NCBI GenBank assembly: GCA_014529385.2
Contig: CM043967.1
Span: 6,651,001-6,715,000, forward strand
DNA: 64,000 bases
From: Adiantum capillus-veneris
Taxonomy: Eukaryota > Streptophyta > Polypodiopsida > Polypodiales > Pteridaceae
Direction of reading: 5' to 3'
Below the pieces are notes generated by a model. It ran no database searches. It was not told where the DNA came from and saw only the letters and a list, made by a program, of their open reading frames with translations. A program made the position numbers and the translations under genes. Positions 11,085 through 22,253 of the stretch are shown in pieces (positions within the stretch are counted from its first letter, which is position 1; each line of letters begins with the position of its first letter).

Positions 11085-12616
11085 TATCCGGTGTTAGTGG
11101 TAAATGATATTTCTTCAATCGACACCCACTAATCCAATTTGGCATTTCTTCTCCTGCTAATGTAGCAAGCTTGAGAGCTCCACTTTGTGATAGGTCACTA
11201 ATCACAAAGGGTCCCATCCCCCGCTTTTTAAGTTTCTTGGCATGTTGTTTCAAGGTATAAACAAGTACATAATCACCTGTTTTGAACTCTTTCTTGCGCA
11301 CATGCTTATCAAAAAACTCCTTTTGTCTTCTCTTTTTAGAATAGATCAAAGCTACAGCTCTCAAGCGAAGTTCATCTAGCTTTTCAAGATCATCTATTCT
11401 TGAAGAGAGCTCATACCCTGTCTATTCTAAGCGTTTCGTTACTCGTAGAGTTGGGATTAAAAACTCTATGGGTAATATAGCATTTAGGCCAAACACCATG
11501 TTCTACGGTGTCGTTCCTATCGATGTTTTGTAAGCTACCCTGTATGCACATAGTGTTGAGTGTAGCTGTTGATCCCAATCTATTCTCAATTTTAGTGAGA
11601 ACCGTGCATAGTGTTTTATTTGTGGCCTCAGCTTGTCCATTTGCCTGTGGATGATATGGAGCAGATTTTCTATGTATGACCATGAATTCCTCTAGCAAAT
11701 ATTCAATCACTTTGTGTTCCTCGATCACTGACAATTTCTATTGGTAAACCGTATCGTACAAAAACATTCTCATACAAAAATTATGCAGTGGTTTGTGCAT
11801 CTGCTTTTTGTGTTGCCTTGGCTTCCGCCCATTTTTGAAAGATTGTCCGTAGCCACAATGATATAGTGGGTATGGGTGCGATATGCAGGGGGTGAAATAG
11901 GTCCCACAAAATCAATGCCCCATTTTTCAAATTCCCTTGCTCCCATCATTGGCCGTAGTGGCATCTCATCTCTCTTTATCGGCACCTTGGTGCGCTGACA
12001 TGCGTCACAACGCTTTACAAACTCGTCAGCATCCATATGCAATGTAGGCCACCATATTCTTGCGGTTAAGACAATTTTTGCCGTCTTATTGCGCCTGAGA
12101 ATGGCCTCCACTTATTCCTCCATGTGCGTGTTCTAGAATCAGCAGGTATTCACTTTCACTTGCACAGATTCTAAGTTGATTGTCCTTTCCTCGCTTATAG
12201 AGTTGGTTCCCTATTAAATTATAGTCGCGAGCCTCCGGCTCTATAGCCCTTTTCCGAGCTTTTGTTATGTTTTCAGGAAACGTTCTTGTGGTTAATAAAT
12301 CAATGATATATTGACTCCATGCAAGTGCAATGTTTACCTGAAACAATGCCGCATGATCCACTGGTCGGTTGGCACCACATATAGCACAATTGTTAACATA
12401 AGCATGGGTATCCGCGTACATAGTTGGCCAATAAACCCCTAACTGTTTCAGTCTTTGGTGTGTTTTCACTGTTGAACAATGAAATGCACAATCCTGGACA
12501 TGTGCTTCTTCAAGATAACACTCGCATTCCTCCGGATTTATACATAGTCGTAGAATCTGGTCGATCCTAGATGATACAGCCGTCCTGCAATCAACTGGAA
12601 GTTTTTTGTTTGTCAA
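11085..12616 (-). pseudogene. pol (IN): element B integrase
   Basis: The N-terminal H2C2 finger region is visible (HGGISGGHSQAQ, IWWPTLHMDADEFVKRCDAC). Next come the core start QRTKVPIKRDEMPL, EKWGIDFVGPI with the first catalytic Asp, an SAPYHPQANGQAEATNK segment with the catalytic Glu, and a C-terminal region with FKTGDYVLVYTLKQHAKKLK and GMGPFVISDLS. The region around the second Asp is scrambled by indels near 11770 and 11734. The frame is broken at least four times. By family knowledge this enzyme inserts the cDNA. The motif set resembles non-chromoviral (OTA-type) plant gypsy integrases; no chromodomain is visible. Confidence 0.88.
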
Positions 12617-12687
12617 ATTGTTTGTTGTTTGGATATGTATTCTATGTTATCAAACCTACCTCCAAAGGAAAGAATATTAACAATCTC

Positions 12688-13280
12688 CTAAGACCATTTG
12701 GGTATCATTTCAATATTGAAAAGATAAGCATCTGGTATGTCATCATCTACCCCTTCAGGAGCTTCCCCATTGTGTAGCCTTGAAAGATGATCCGCCCATA
12801 GATGAGTTTTACCCTTTTTGACTACCACTGTGAAATCAAACTCCAATAATATAATAAACCATCGTACAATTCTCCCTGTATTGCATGGTTTATTTACCAG
12901 ATACAAAAGAGCTTGATGATCTGTGAAGAACACAAATTTGTTTGCAAGCAAATAATGCCGAAATTTCTTTACGGCATAAATCATTCCTAACCCCTCTCTT
13001 TCGGTGGTTGTGTAGTTCTTTTCCGCACTATTTAACTGTCGGCTTGCATAACAAACTGGAAAATCCATTGTTCCATCTCCAGGTTGAGCTAGAATACTCC
13101 CGATTGCATATGCAAATGCATCAATGTGAACATGGAATATCTTTTCCCAATCCGGTACTTTAAGTACAGGTGCTGATACAAGGTTTTCCTTTAGCTTTTG
13201 GAATGAAGTTTCACACTCCTCAGTTCAGTCGAAATTGACTAACAAACGATATAGAGGTTGTGCGATGACTGCATACATAT
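12688..13280 (-). pseudogene. pol (RT-RH): element B end of RT and RNase H
   Basis: The fragment opens near RT's C-terminal connection (FQKLKENL, DWEKIFHVHIDA) and continues into RNase H with CYASRQLNSAEKNYTTTERE and FVFFTDHQALLYLVNK, the usual Ty3 motifs. It ends at a TAG at 12688 just after IPKWS. That TAG, and a TGA about 70 bases further in the same frame, are present at the same places in element F. The catalytic part of RT is lost at the deletion junction near 13281. Confidence 0.85.
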
Positions 13281-13283
13281 ACT

Positions 13284-13589
13284 CACAGTACGCTCACTCT
13301 CGTACACAGTACGCTCACTCACAGACTTCAAAACTTTTTTTTAAAATGACAAAAAGGTTTTTCGTTAAGGTCAAAAAGTGGTATAAATACCTTACAATTC
13401 TCAAACCCTAATATTCCATTTTAACCATCTACTCAATCTAAATGTCAAAACTGGGATACAATCTGGAAACTTCTGTAAGCCCCAATATTTACAAGGTGAA
13501 ATGTCAGGTTTTCTCAATAAATGAATAATTACAAAAAATAATAATCTGCCGAGCAGTCAATTTCCGTAGGGTGTATCCAGCTTCTAACA
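13284..13589 (-). repeat. truncated 5' LTR of element B
   Basis: Only the third of the LTR next to CTTCTAACA remains. It is joined directly to RT sequence at about 13281. The right edge is followed by GTGAT, the second copy of the target duplication. Confidence 0.85.
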
Positions 13590-13594
13590 GTGAT

Positions 13595-14795
13595 GGCTCA
13601 AACTCGTGCCATTATTATGAAATAGCCAACAATAGGAGACCAAGCTAAAGAAAGAGAAACTCTACATGTCGCAATTGACAACCCTAGTTCTCACTAGCAA
13701 TATACAGTCATTCAAGCACAAGGATCTTGCAAAGGTGAAAAGATTGAATTCTTAATTGATTGTGGAAGCACCCACTCATTTATCTCTCATAAATGTATGA
13801 GAAAACTAAAACTAAACCAATATCCTACTAAAAGGCTAATTGTAGAACTAGCAAATGGAAAGGAAGTCCTAACTTAGCATACAGGAGGACAAGTAGAATT
13901 TGAACTAGGGGGATACTCTACTTTCACACATTGCCTCCAGGGAAATATGATGGGATATTAGGGATGGAATGGTTGAAACAAAACCAACCTCATATTCATT
14001 GTGCATAAGGTAATTTTACCTTTACAAACAAAGTAGGGAATCAAGTTCTACTTCAAGGAAAGAATGGGAAACCTAAAGCTCACTTAGTCAAGGCTAGTGA
14101 ACTTCTTATTGTTTATGGAAGGGTCAATAGATCTATGCAGTTAAACTCAACAAGGTAGAAGGCACATATTCAAACTTTCAACTTGATTGGATGAGAGAGT
14201 ATGCAGATGTGTTCCCTGAGGATATTACAAGTCTTCCACCACCTAGAGAATTCGATCATGAAATTGAGACCATTCTTGGTTGTAAACCCATTTTAAAGAG
14301 ACTGTATAAAATGTCACTCCCTGCAGCAATCGAACTCAAAGAGCAACTTAGAAAACTTATTGAGCAAGGATTCATTGGACCTAGTACTTTTCCTTGGGGT
14401 TCTCCAGTCCTTTTCCAAAATAAGAAGGATGGTTCTTTATGACTTTACATAGACTACCTTGTACTTAATCAAGTTATTGTTAAGAACAAGTACCCCATTC
14501 CTAGGATTGATGAGCTATTGGATAGGCTACATGGAGCTAAGATCTTCACAAAGATTGATCTTTGATCTAGATGTTATCAAATAAGAATCAAAGAATCAGA
14601 AATTCCAAAGACAACTTCCAATACTAGGTATGGACATTATGAGTTCACTATAATGTCTTTTGGTCTTACTAATGCTCTTGCAAGTTTCAATCGAGTAATA
14701 CAAGAATTTTTAGGCCTTACCTAGTTGATTTTGTCTTGGTTTTCTTTGATGATATCTTGATCTATTCTAAAGATGAGGTAGATCATGAAGAGGCA
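13595..14795 (+). pseudogene. pol (PR-RT): element A protease and RT (continuation after B)
   Basis: Aspartic protease is seen at about 13750-13800 as EFLIDCGSTHSFISHKCMRK. RT begins with VFPEDITSLPPPREFDHEI at 14191 and continues [50 protein letters not shown] and [17 protein letters not shown], where FDD is the catalytic pair. The style (LPPxREFDHEI) is chromoviral. Stops include those at 14440 and in the L-stop-SR segment near 14566, plus frameshifts. The RT is cut just after HEE at about 14795 by sequence assigned to element C; the rest of A is not seen in this window. Confidence 0.85.
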
Positions 14796-14819
14796 ATAGA
14801 TACCTCCCAAGGGGAAGAG

Positions 14820-16072
14820 TGATATAAGGAAGAAGATGTAAATCTAAGTGCACAAATAGAAGTTATAAACTTTGAGATCTGAGATGTAAGTAAATACAAG
14901 GGTAGAACTTCAATCATAGGAATCAAGAATTGGTTTATTGGACCTTTGCACATCCGATGCACCTTCTCCGAAGTAACATATAACCTTTTATCATTTATAA
15001 TTGAAAAATTCAATTTTAATATGATTCAAATTGTTTTAAGGTCATAATCTTTAAGTTGTAGCCTATGTTTTATCAGTTCTAATGAACTTGAATGATAGGG
15101 TGTGTGTATGTGTAGATGACTGTTGGCCGACTGCCAAGACCCACCATATCAATGCTAGCAAATCGAGAACCACATACATAAAAATTATCAATTTGTGGGA
15201 CACAGCTGACCCGACTAGTGCATGGAGGGGCCAAAATAGATAGCTAATCTCTTAAAAACCCCAGTCTAAACCGTTCCTACCTATCTCAGTCTCAGACATC
15301 AAAAGCTAATTTCTTTATCACAAGCTAATTCTAATGATTTAGTATAGCTATGAGTCTCCAAATGCAGCAAAACTTTATGCCTAGCATAAGCAGAGTATCC
15401 TTGACACTCATGTGTACTCAATTGTCATTTTTGATGCTCGAAAAAAATTGTGCCTGAGATAAACAACTCATTTTAGGTCAATCAGTTTTGGACTCTGAGC
15501 ACTCTATAACTTCCTCTAGGCATGCTCTACCTATTCCTAAGGTCAAAAACCAGTTCTAATGCGTGTATGGTGCATAGGGAGCAAAATCAGCTTGTAGACA
15601 ACACGAGTAAAATCACCTTTTCATCGCAAGAAAATTACGTTAAATTGAAGAGCTTTCCCCTGAAAACACATTTGTATGCTTGGAATAGCAATGCCACATT
15701 GTACAAGAGAGACACAAAGATTCAAAGAAAACAATAGACTCACATTGAGCATTTGCAACAAACACTTACTTTCATTATCCAAAACATAGGTTTTAATTAC
15801 AAAGGTTGGCTTTCACACCTTAGCCACGGTTCAAAGAATGAATTTCTAGCTATTTTGGGCTCAATACAAGGCTTAGAAACTACATATGATTACAAACTTG
15901 GATGCCCTCAACCCCTTTAGACTCATAGACAATCAATAGTATTACAACGGCTTTTGACTTGGTGGGATTTTTCAGTGATACAAAGGGATTTCATACATTC
16001 AATTGCCTCTTAAAAAGGAGTGGCACCCCTTTGATGCTCTTTCTCTTGCTGTTGTTAGCTAATTAGATAACA
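14820..16072 (-). repeat. probable LTR of element C
   Basis: The right edge is firm: GATAACA ends at 16072 and is followed by TTCTCCCCCTCCTTGCATG, a polypurine tract when read on the minus strand. The left edge is set at the TG of TGATATAAGG (14820) because it gives TG...CA ends. It could be up to 25 bases away, since element A's RT stops near 14795. No coding similarity is visible inside. Confidence 0.6.
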
Positions 16073-17050
16073 TTCTCCCCCTCCTTGCATGTGTCGTCCG
16101 CAACACAGCTACTTAGGGTGCTAACTAGTAGTCGTGGACTTTCTTGCTACTGTCCTTTATGCGTGCTACTCAAGACCCTGTTGGTATTTGAGGCAATTTT
16201 TTTTATCTTTAGTTGACATAAATTGCATGGTGACTTTATTTCTTTGCTCAACCACGGAGTAACTGACAAATTTTGCCCACAGATTGGTGATGACGGGGCC
16301 AAACATTTTAGAGCGACAAGTGAAGAACCCTGAGTAGAATGCTTCTTTGAATGTATGCATGTAGTATGATGGTAGAAACATCACCCTAGCATACCATGAA
16401 GCACTTCTTTGGAGTATGGCCTGATAAATCGTAGCATAGGCCCTTGGTACCTTCGGCATCTGTTTGTTCTACATGGTGAAAAGTTTGCAAACAAGTTAAA
16501 AGTATTTTTGTAATCGTTACCAGCATGATGCATGCCAAATTTGACATGCTACAAAACAACTGAATTGTTGAGAATAGTGTGTCCACCATTTAGGTCTCTA
16601 CTTGAAGGAGGTGGAAACCTTGGGTAGTATAGCCAAGCTGGCTGCTTCTACTGGAGGAGAAAGTGTTGCTGGCAAGTTTGGACCCTTGGCATTGGAAACT
16701 GCACAGGATCTTGCTTGATAGGATTTGGCACATTTGTATACAAGATCAAATACCTAGGATGTTGGTTCAGCCAGATCTCCCACCATTTAGGATGTGCCAG
16801 TGTGTAGACACTTGGAGATCCTATGTATCCACTCTTTGATCTTGAGTACTTTGAATTTGATGAGAGCAAAGGGTAGAGCTTGATGATGCCATGCCTCATT
16901 TATATTTGGTGGTGTGAGGAGGTTGACATTGAAAGAATGTAGTATTCATTCCTCCCACTACATGGCTTCCTTCCAGATGGTTTTTTGTCCCCTCTTCCAC
17001 CTGCTTTTTCAACGTTTCTTCCTCCTTAGCAGTTAAGCTTTACGGTTGAG
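16073..17050 (-). pseudogene. element C ORF3-like C-terminal domain
   Basis: Starting next to the polypurine tract, minus-strand frames align in order with the ORF3 C-terminus of B and F: HPRYLILYTNVPNPIKQDPV parallels PQYLIHLVETPKNIRENLSF; QPAWLYYPRFP parallels QPTWLNYPKLP; VDTLFSTIQLFCSMSNLACI parallels VKTLTGAIKLFTGSPDLTYI; and VMFLPSYYMHTFKEAFYSGF parallels the distal end in B. The match is clear but diverged, so C is a different lineage carrying the same accessory domain. Upstream coiled-coil sequence is absent: the fragment ends near 17050, where plus-strand element D begins. Several frameshifts and stops. A second copy is at 38960-39890. Confidence 0.72.
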
Positions 17051-17067
17051 CGGAGAGTCCAAATTTG

Positions 17068-17212
17068 TTAGGAAGACTTTGATGCTTACTTTAGTTACAA
17101 GAATGCAATGATTTACATCAAAATGGGAGACACATCTAGATTAGGAAGACTTTGATGATTACTTTAGTTACAAGAATGCAATGAATTACAACAAAATGGG
17201 AGTATGACTAAC
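17068..17212. repeat. two tandem copies of a 73-bp unit
   Basis: TTAGGAAGACTTTGATG starts at 17068 and again at 17141, and each copy runs through a TTACAAGAATGCAATGA segment to AAAATGGGAG. The same pair occurs in copy Y from about 39902. Confidence 0.85.
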
Positions 17213-19527
17213 CGTTCACTCACACACATGAGTGGTATGACTCACACGCCACCAAAGAGATGTTTCAGAAAAAGATCATGAAGGATTACTAGTATAACCC
17301 ACCATACATACTTCTAGAGTGGGATCACTATGATCCAATAGTCAAAGGATGTCACAATGGTTATTATAAAGTACATTATGTTAGGCCATTAGAACTTATT
17401 GAAGACTTTTGAGACACATTGTAAATTTTTGAACCACGAACAATATCCATTTGTTATTCTTTCTTCCAGTCTCTTATCTTATTCTCAATTGTCAACCCGA
17501 TTTTTACTAAGAGGGGCTTAAAGAGGAATAGGATATCTTGTGCTCAGATCAATCTTGGTTGATATGGGGCAATAAGTTACCATGCCTCCAAGAAGAAATA
17601 TGGCCATTGCAAACATCAATGTACTAATTGCACCTCAAGAAATAATCATTGATAGAGACATCAATGCTATACTCTACAAGTCTCAACCTATGAACTTTAG
17701 GGCAAAGAAGGAAAAGATGTAGGTATATTGTATTGAATTATGGACGGTTACTTTGACTCAGCTCATTTATCTACAGAGAATAAGGCTGTTATTGCTAAGT
17801 TCAAACTGAAAAGATGGCCAAGCATTAGTGGAGAGTCCATTGTACTAAGAAAAATGTCACCATTAATACAACAACTTGGGATTATTTGAAGACTCAACTA
17901 AACGCATTCAAGAATGACTCAAAAGGTCAAGGTGACATGATTTGTGTTAGGATTACACAATTCTATGAAGACTAGACTTTAGAGTCTTTAACTTAAAAAC
18001 TTTGCAAATGTCCTTGATGCGAGTATACCCATTGAGCTTGAGCTATCAAATAGTGGAAAGCAAAAACTAGAGCTGCTCTTGTTTGTGAAATCAAAAGACC
18101 TCGTCGCGAGGATGAACAAAGATCTAAAAATTCACAGCAAATAAAGAAGAACTTATTACATATGAAGGTCATGAGAGATTATCTATGTTATTTTTGCATT
18201 GATCGTGACCATCAATCTAGAGATTTCCTATTCAATAACTCAAGCTTTACAAGATTCGTAGACAATCATGAACCAAAAATCTAAATCCAAACCAGAATTT
18301 TATAAATTTTAGAGATTTTAGACCTAGACTGTATACAACTCAACAAAACTTCACTTAGCAGATGTTCAACCAGAATCAGATATCTCCTCAAAATAAAGGG
18401 ATCTTTAGACCAGAAAACCCACCTTTTGTGCAAAATGGACCACCCAACAATAATAACAATAACAACAACAACAATGGAATAAACTTCAAAACATCAACCT
18501 CGTCTAGGAGGAGGAGGAAATCAATGACATCAAGGAAGAGCCTGGTCCAACAAAGCTCAAGGTGCTAGAGGCAAAATAAAATCAAGAAAATGCATATGTT
18601 CATGTTGCTATCAAACATCAAGGAGTGAATGAATAATTTTCAATAACTTAAACCCTAGTAGAGTATTAAGGTAACCATTTTACCTTATTAAGTGATTTTG
18701 GGAGTACACATTATTTCATCTCTCTAAGATGCATTAGAATCCTCATTTTTCTTGAATGTCCTTGTATAGATCTCACAATGGAATTAGCTACGAGTAGGTA
18801 GGTTGAGTAGTCTACTTCAAGTGTAGACAATGGTATCCCTCATGCATATATTTTCAATGCTCAACTTACTATTCTATGGAGGTGAGTTCGATAGGATTGA
18901 GCAAGAATTTAAACACCAGATGGTTTGACAATCCAATAATTTTTAATTAATTGTTGGTGGATGTTTGTATCATTTAGGTTCAGACAACATTTTACAATTA
19001 TTGCATTAGTCCAGAAGAGTACGATTGCTATCTTTTAGAATCACATGTTTAGGACTTAGCATTCCATTTCTTGCAAAAAAAAAACATATCAAAGCTTGAA
19101 ACAATCAGGAGTTTATTGGCCAAAGATGTGTGCTATTGTTCATGAGTATGTTACTAACTGTGCTACATCCAGATCTACATCATAATATACAATGTTGTTT
19201 CATGTGACTATGTTTCTTGAAAATACCTCTAGAGTACGTCAAAGGGCCATAGAAATAGAGGTTCAAGACTTCACATTGATTGAAAATTAGCTCTATGAGA
19301 GAGGAAAGGATAATCAATTGAGGATATGTACAATGGAGAGCATGTGTTTGCCAGTCTTAGAGCAGGCACATGGAGGAATAATTGGAGACCACTTCTTAGG
19401 GGATAAGACATCAAAAATTGTCTTAGCCATGGGAATATGGTGGCCTACATTACATATGGACATTGAAGAATATGTTAAAATGTGTGATGCTTGTCAGCGT
19501 ACCAAAGTGCCAATAAAGAGGGATGAG
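17213..19527 (+). pseudogene. gag-pol: element D: decayed plus-strand gypsy gag, PR and integrase finger
   Basis: After a short frame with EWDHYDPIVKGCHNGYYKVH (unassigned) comes gag: IMDGYFDSAHLSTENKAVIA, TWDYLKTQLNAFKNDSKGQG, then a damaged zinc knuckle CYFCIDRDHQSRDF at about 18187-18230 with the last Cys replaced, then an Asn-rich stretch. Protease is marked by DFGSTHYFISLRCIRI near 18695. The RT is missing. From about 19040 the integrase H2C2 finger is visible (QAHGGIIGDHFLGDKTSKIV, IWWPTLHMDIEEYVKMCDAC, QRTKVPIKRDE). The integrase resembles that of B and F more than that of A and G. Many stops. It is cut at 19527 by the LTR of element E. Confidence 0.75.
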
Positions 19528-19722
19528 TGTTATGGCATAAGCAGCACAATGCGGTCCTGTGGAGTTCGGGACATTGCGGACTAGGATTCATGCGGCTTTG
19601 CGACAGTTATTCATAGGATATCATAAGACAAGATGGGGGTTTGCACCGTTCCCAATCTGTGTTGGAGCAACGGTTGTATATGGGGGGGCATACCTGTCTT
19701 TGGGAATGTCACTAATATTCAT
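19528..19722 (+). repeat. element E LTR, first part (copy X)
   Basis: TGTTATGGCATAAGC begins directly after the D integrase's KRDE. The matching segment in copy Y (43428-43622) continues beyond element L at 56606, which shows that this is one LTR interrupted by L. In X the remainder is not present. Confidence 0.65.
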
Positions 19723-19909
19723 TGTTAGAAGCGGCTAACACAGGCTACACCAATTATGCACCAAGCTGTACATGTGCTATAGTGTACAATATTTCCTTTT
19801 CATTGTATAGGGATTGGACTCATGTAGAATGAAAAGGAAATATTGTGCACTATAGCACATCTACAACTTGGTGCATAATTGGTGTAGCTTGTGTTAGCCG
19901 CTGCTAACA
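19723..19909. repeat. collapsed LTR palindrome of element L (copy X)
   Basis: The left arm TGTTAGAAGCGGCTAACA and the right arm ending GTTAGCCGCTGCTAACA pair over about 80 bases each, with a short centre near 19810-19833. This is the outer part of the 1.67 kb palindrome seen at 43623-45295; the inner 1.5 kb is missing. It is preceded by TTCAT, as in Y. Confidence 0.85.
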
Positions 19910-22253
19910 TTCCCCCCTTCCTAATTTGGCGTAGGTCCCCGTGTGCCCGTGAAGCAAGACACGGTCACATGGTAGAAAGCAAGTCCATGGAAGAAATGTT
20001 GAGCTACAAAACATAAGAACAAGTAATGAGTATCAAAGGCCACCAAGAATGAATAAAACATGAAGCATAAATGAACAATCATGCAAAGTGATTTTTTGCT
20101 TCTAATAGATGGGTCAATCATAGTCAAAAACTAGACAACATAAAACAAAAAAATACTCAAACTATTGGGAAGATTAAACCACTTGAAATTTCAGTTTTAT
20201 ACATGAAACAAAAGCAATCAATTATGACACTAGGCTAATGCAAGTTCATAAACCTACTAGCCTAAAAACTATGTGAACAATCTTAATAAATCATTCAAGT
20301 CTATCATGTGTACGGGCTATAAAAAAGCTCATAATCTATTAGTACATTTTCAAATCTTTTTGAAGCTCATGGAAGTTTTGATTTTGTCATTCATTGAAAA
20401 AAGTAAAACACATCACAAGGCTACCACCCCAAGGCAAGTCTAGGTGCGACTCTCGGCTCCTTGAACACTCAAGAAGTTGTTCCAAACAGCCTACTAGCCT
20501 ACCAAGGTGACGGCTAACCCCTGTCAACCCAGGGCATCGGTTTAGGGCCTTGACCAAGAGAGCCAAGGTGATTCCCCTCGCCTGCCAAGTGCCAATAAGA
20601 CGCTAGGCCTCACAAAGACACAACATAACATAGAGATTTTGATTTTCATGTGTCTAGTAGCATTTTTGCTACTTTTTCTTCACACTTTTTTGCTTCATTG
20701 ATTCATTTTTTAGCACTTTTTTATTTCTTCCAACTTGAGATGCTAATGGCAATTGGACTAAAGGACTAAAGCCTAATAATAGCCCTAGGTCATGAAAAAC
20801 ATGAATGGAGTATTAAGACTATCACTAAGAGTCTAGGACTAATGAGAAATGAACCTACATTAACCTACGGTCAAGGCCAAGTACCTATGATTAACATACA
20901 TAAAACCTAATTTTGTGATGCGTTAATTTTCACAAAGAAAAGTGTTGAAACTTTAGGATGCCTAGCTTTCGAACATGAAAAAACCATAGCTTAGAAGGAA
21001 ACTTCCACTTAAGCCAAGCATAGAGAATGAGAAGATGAACAAAAGAGCAAAATCATGGAAGGCTTACATCTATTCATGCTCTTTGTGCATCCTCAAGCAA
21101 GCATCCCCTTAGTGTAGAGAGGTCGCTTGATATTTTTTATTTGCAAAAGAATCTTTTTATAGCTAAATGTAAACACAAGCTACAAAAGCCAATTATTGAA
21201 CGCCAAAAGCACACAAAGAAAACATTAATCAAAACGTAATGCTAGGGTCTTGCATACCTAAAATTTCCAAAGGGAAAAAAGTGCCTTTGTTTATGCACAT
21301 GATGCTCTTTGATAGCAAATTTATGCATACACAACAACCATGAGAGATAAAATGAGCTTCTACCTAAGCAAATTTTGCAATTTTTACCATCTCTTATGCA
21401 TGATTCAAAGTTGATTAGTTTCTAGCTCACTTGAAGTATGGAAAAAACAATACAAGAGCTGAAAATAATGCAACTTTTGAATGAAATAAAGTGGCTCTCG
21501 AAAGCCAAATTTTACATTTCAAAGCTTTCCAAGAAGTTGGCTACAACTAGCTCACATGAAATTTTACATTTTAAGAGCAATCTATGAGCTAGAGATGACT
21601 GCAACTTAATGAAATGGAAATGAATGGCTCTCAGTGGCCAAATTATGTACTTGAAAGCTCAAAAAAGTTCGGTAAATACTAGCTCAAATGAAAAAAATCA
21701 CTTTTGACCAAGTTATGAGCTGGCATGTATACAACTTTAATCGAAACATTTGGAATGGCTCTAATTAGACAAATTTTGCAATATATTACAATGATGATCC
21801 CTTCTTGGATCATTGAAAGCACACTCCTGCCACACTCCTTCACAAAAGACTCAAATCATTAGTGCTCTTTAGCTTTTAAACATCCAATACAAACACTAAA
21901 AGCATGCTCTATCAACCACAACCCCAACAGTTTAATGCTCACTCTTGGCCATCAAACAAGCTTCATTTTAGTGCTTTCCAATTATCTTTTATGTTCAAGC
22001 ACAAATTGTACAAGTAATGTTAAGTTTTAGCACAAAGTCCGACAAAGCAATCACAACACATCATTTAGTGCAACTTTCACATGAAGCTCATCTGCATGCT
22101 AAAAATGAATTATTTTCCTTTTAGTGCAAAAATTCAATCAACATAAGCACTAAAAATTCATTCTCAATCACTATCTCAACATTTTGAATGCCTTCCATGC
22201 AGAAAATATCCATCAATCATCAGAAAGGATGGCACACAATTGATGATTATATG
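19910..22253 (-). mobile_element. element L (LARD) internal region, partial (copy X)
   Basis: A polypurine tract in minus orientation (TTCCCCCCTTC at 19910) follows the LTR end. About 2.3 kb of non-coding AT-rich sequence then matches 45296-46205 and 49830-51267. At 20815 it shows the empty site of transposon T. It stops at the F LTR. No gag or pol similarity anywhere in it. Confidence 0.75.

Larger units (their letters stand above)
2611..13589 (-). mobile_element. element B: Ty3/gypsy-type LTR retrotransposon with ORF3, 5'-deleted
   Basis: B is inserted inside element A and reads on the minus strand. Its 3' LTR (2611-3556) begins TGTTGG and ends CTAACA on the plus strand. A truncated 5' LTR (about 13284-13589) shares the same CTTCTAACA end. 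Flanks GCGAT and GTGAT form a 5-bp target duplication. Coding order from the high end is: end of RT, RNase H, integrase, second protease, WxPK domain, spacer with palindromes, ORF3, polypurine tract, LTR. Everything from the 5' LTR interior through gag, PR and most of RT is deleted; the junction is near 13281. All frames carry stops or frameshifts. Element F in this window is its better preserved relative. Confidence 0.88.

Noticed and set aside
19541-19722. About 60-codon hydrophobic frame (GPVEFGTLRTRI...) as a captured gene exon
   Set aside because: It lies within the element E LTR, and the sequence continues as LTR beyond L at 56606.
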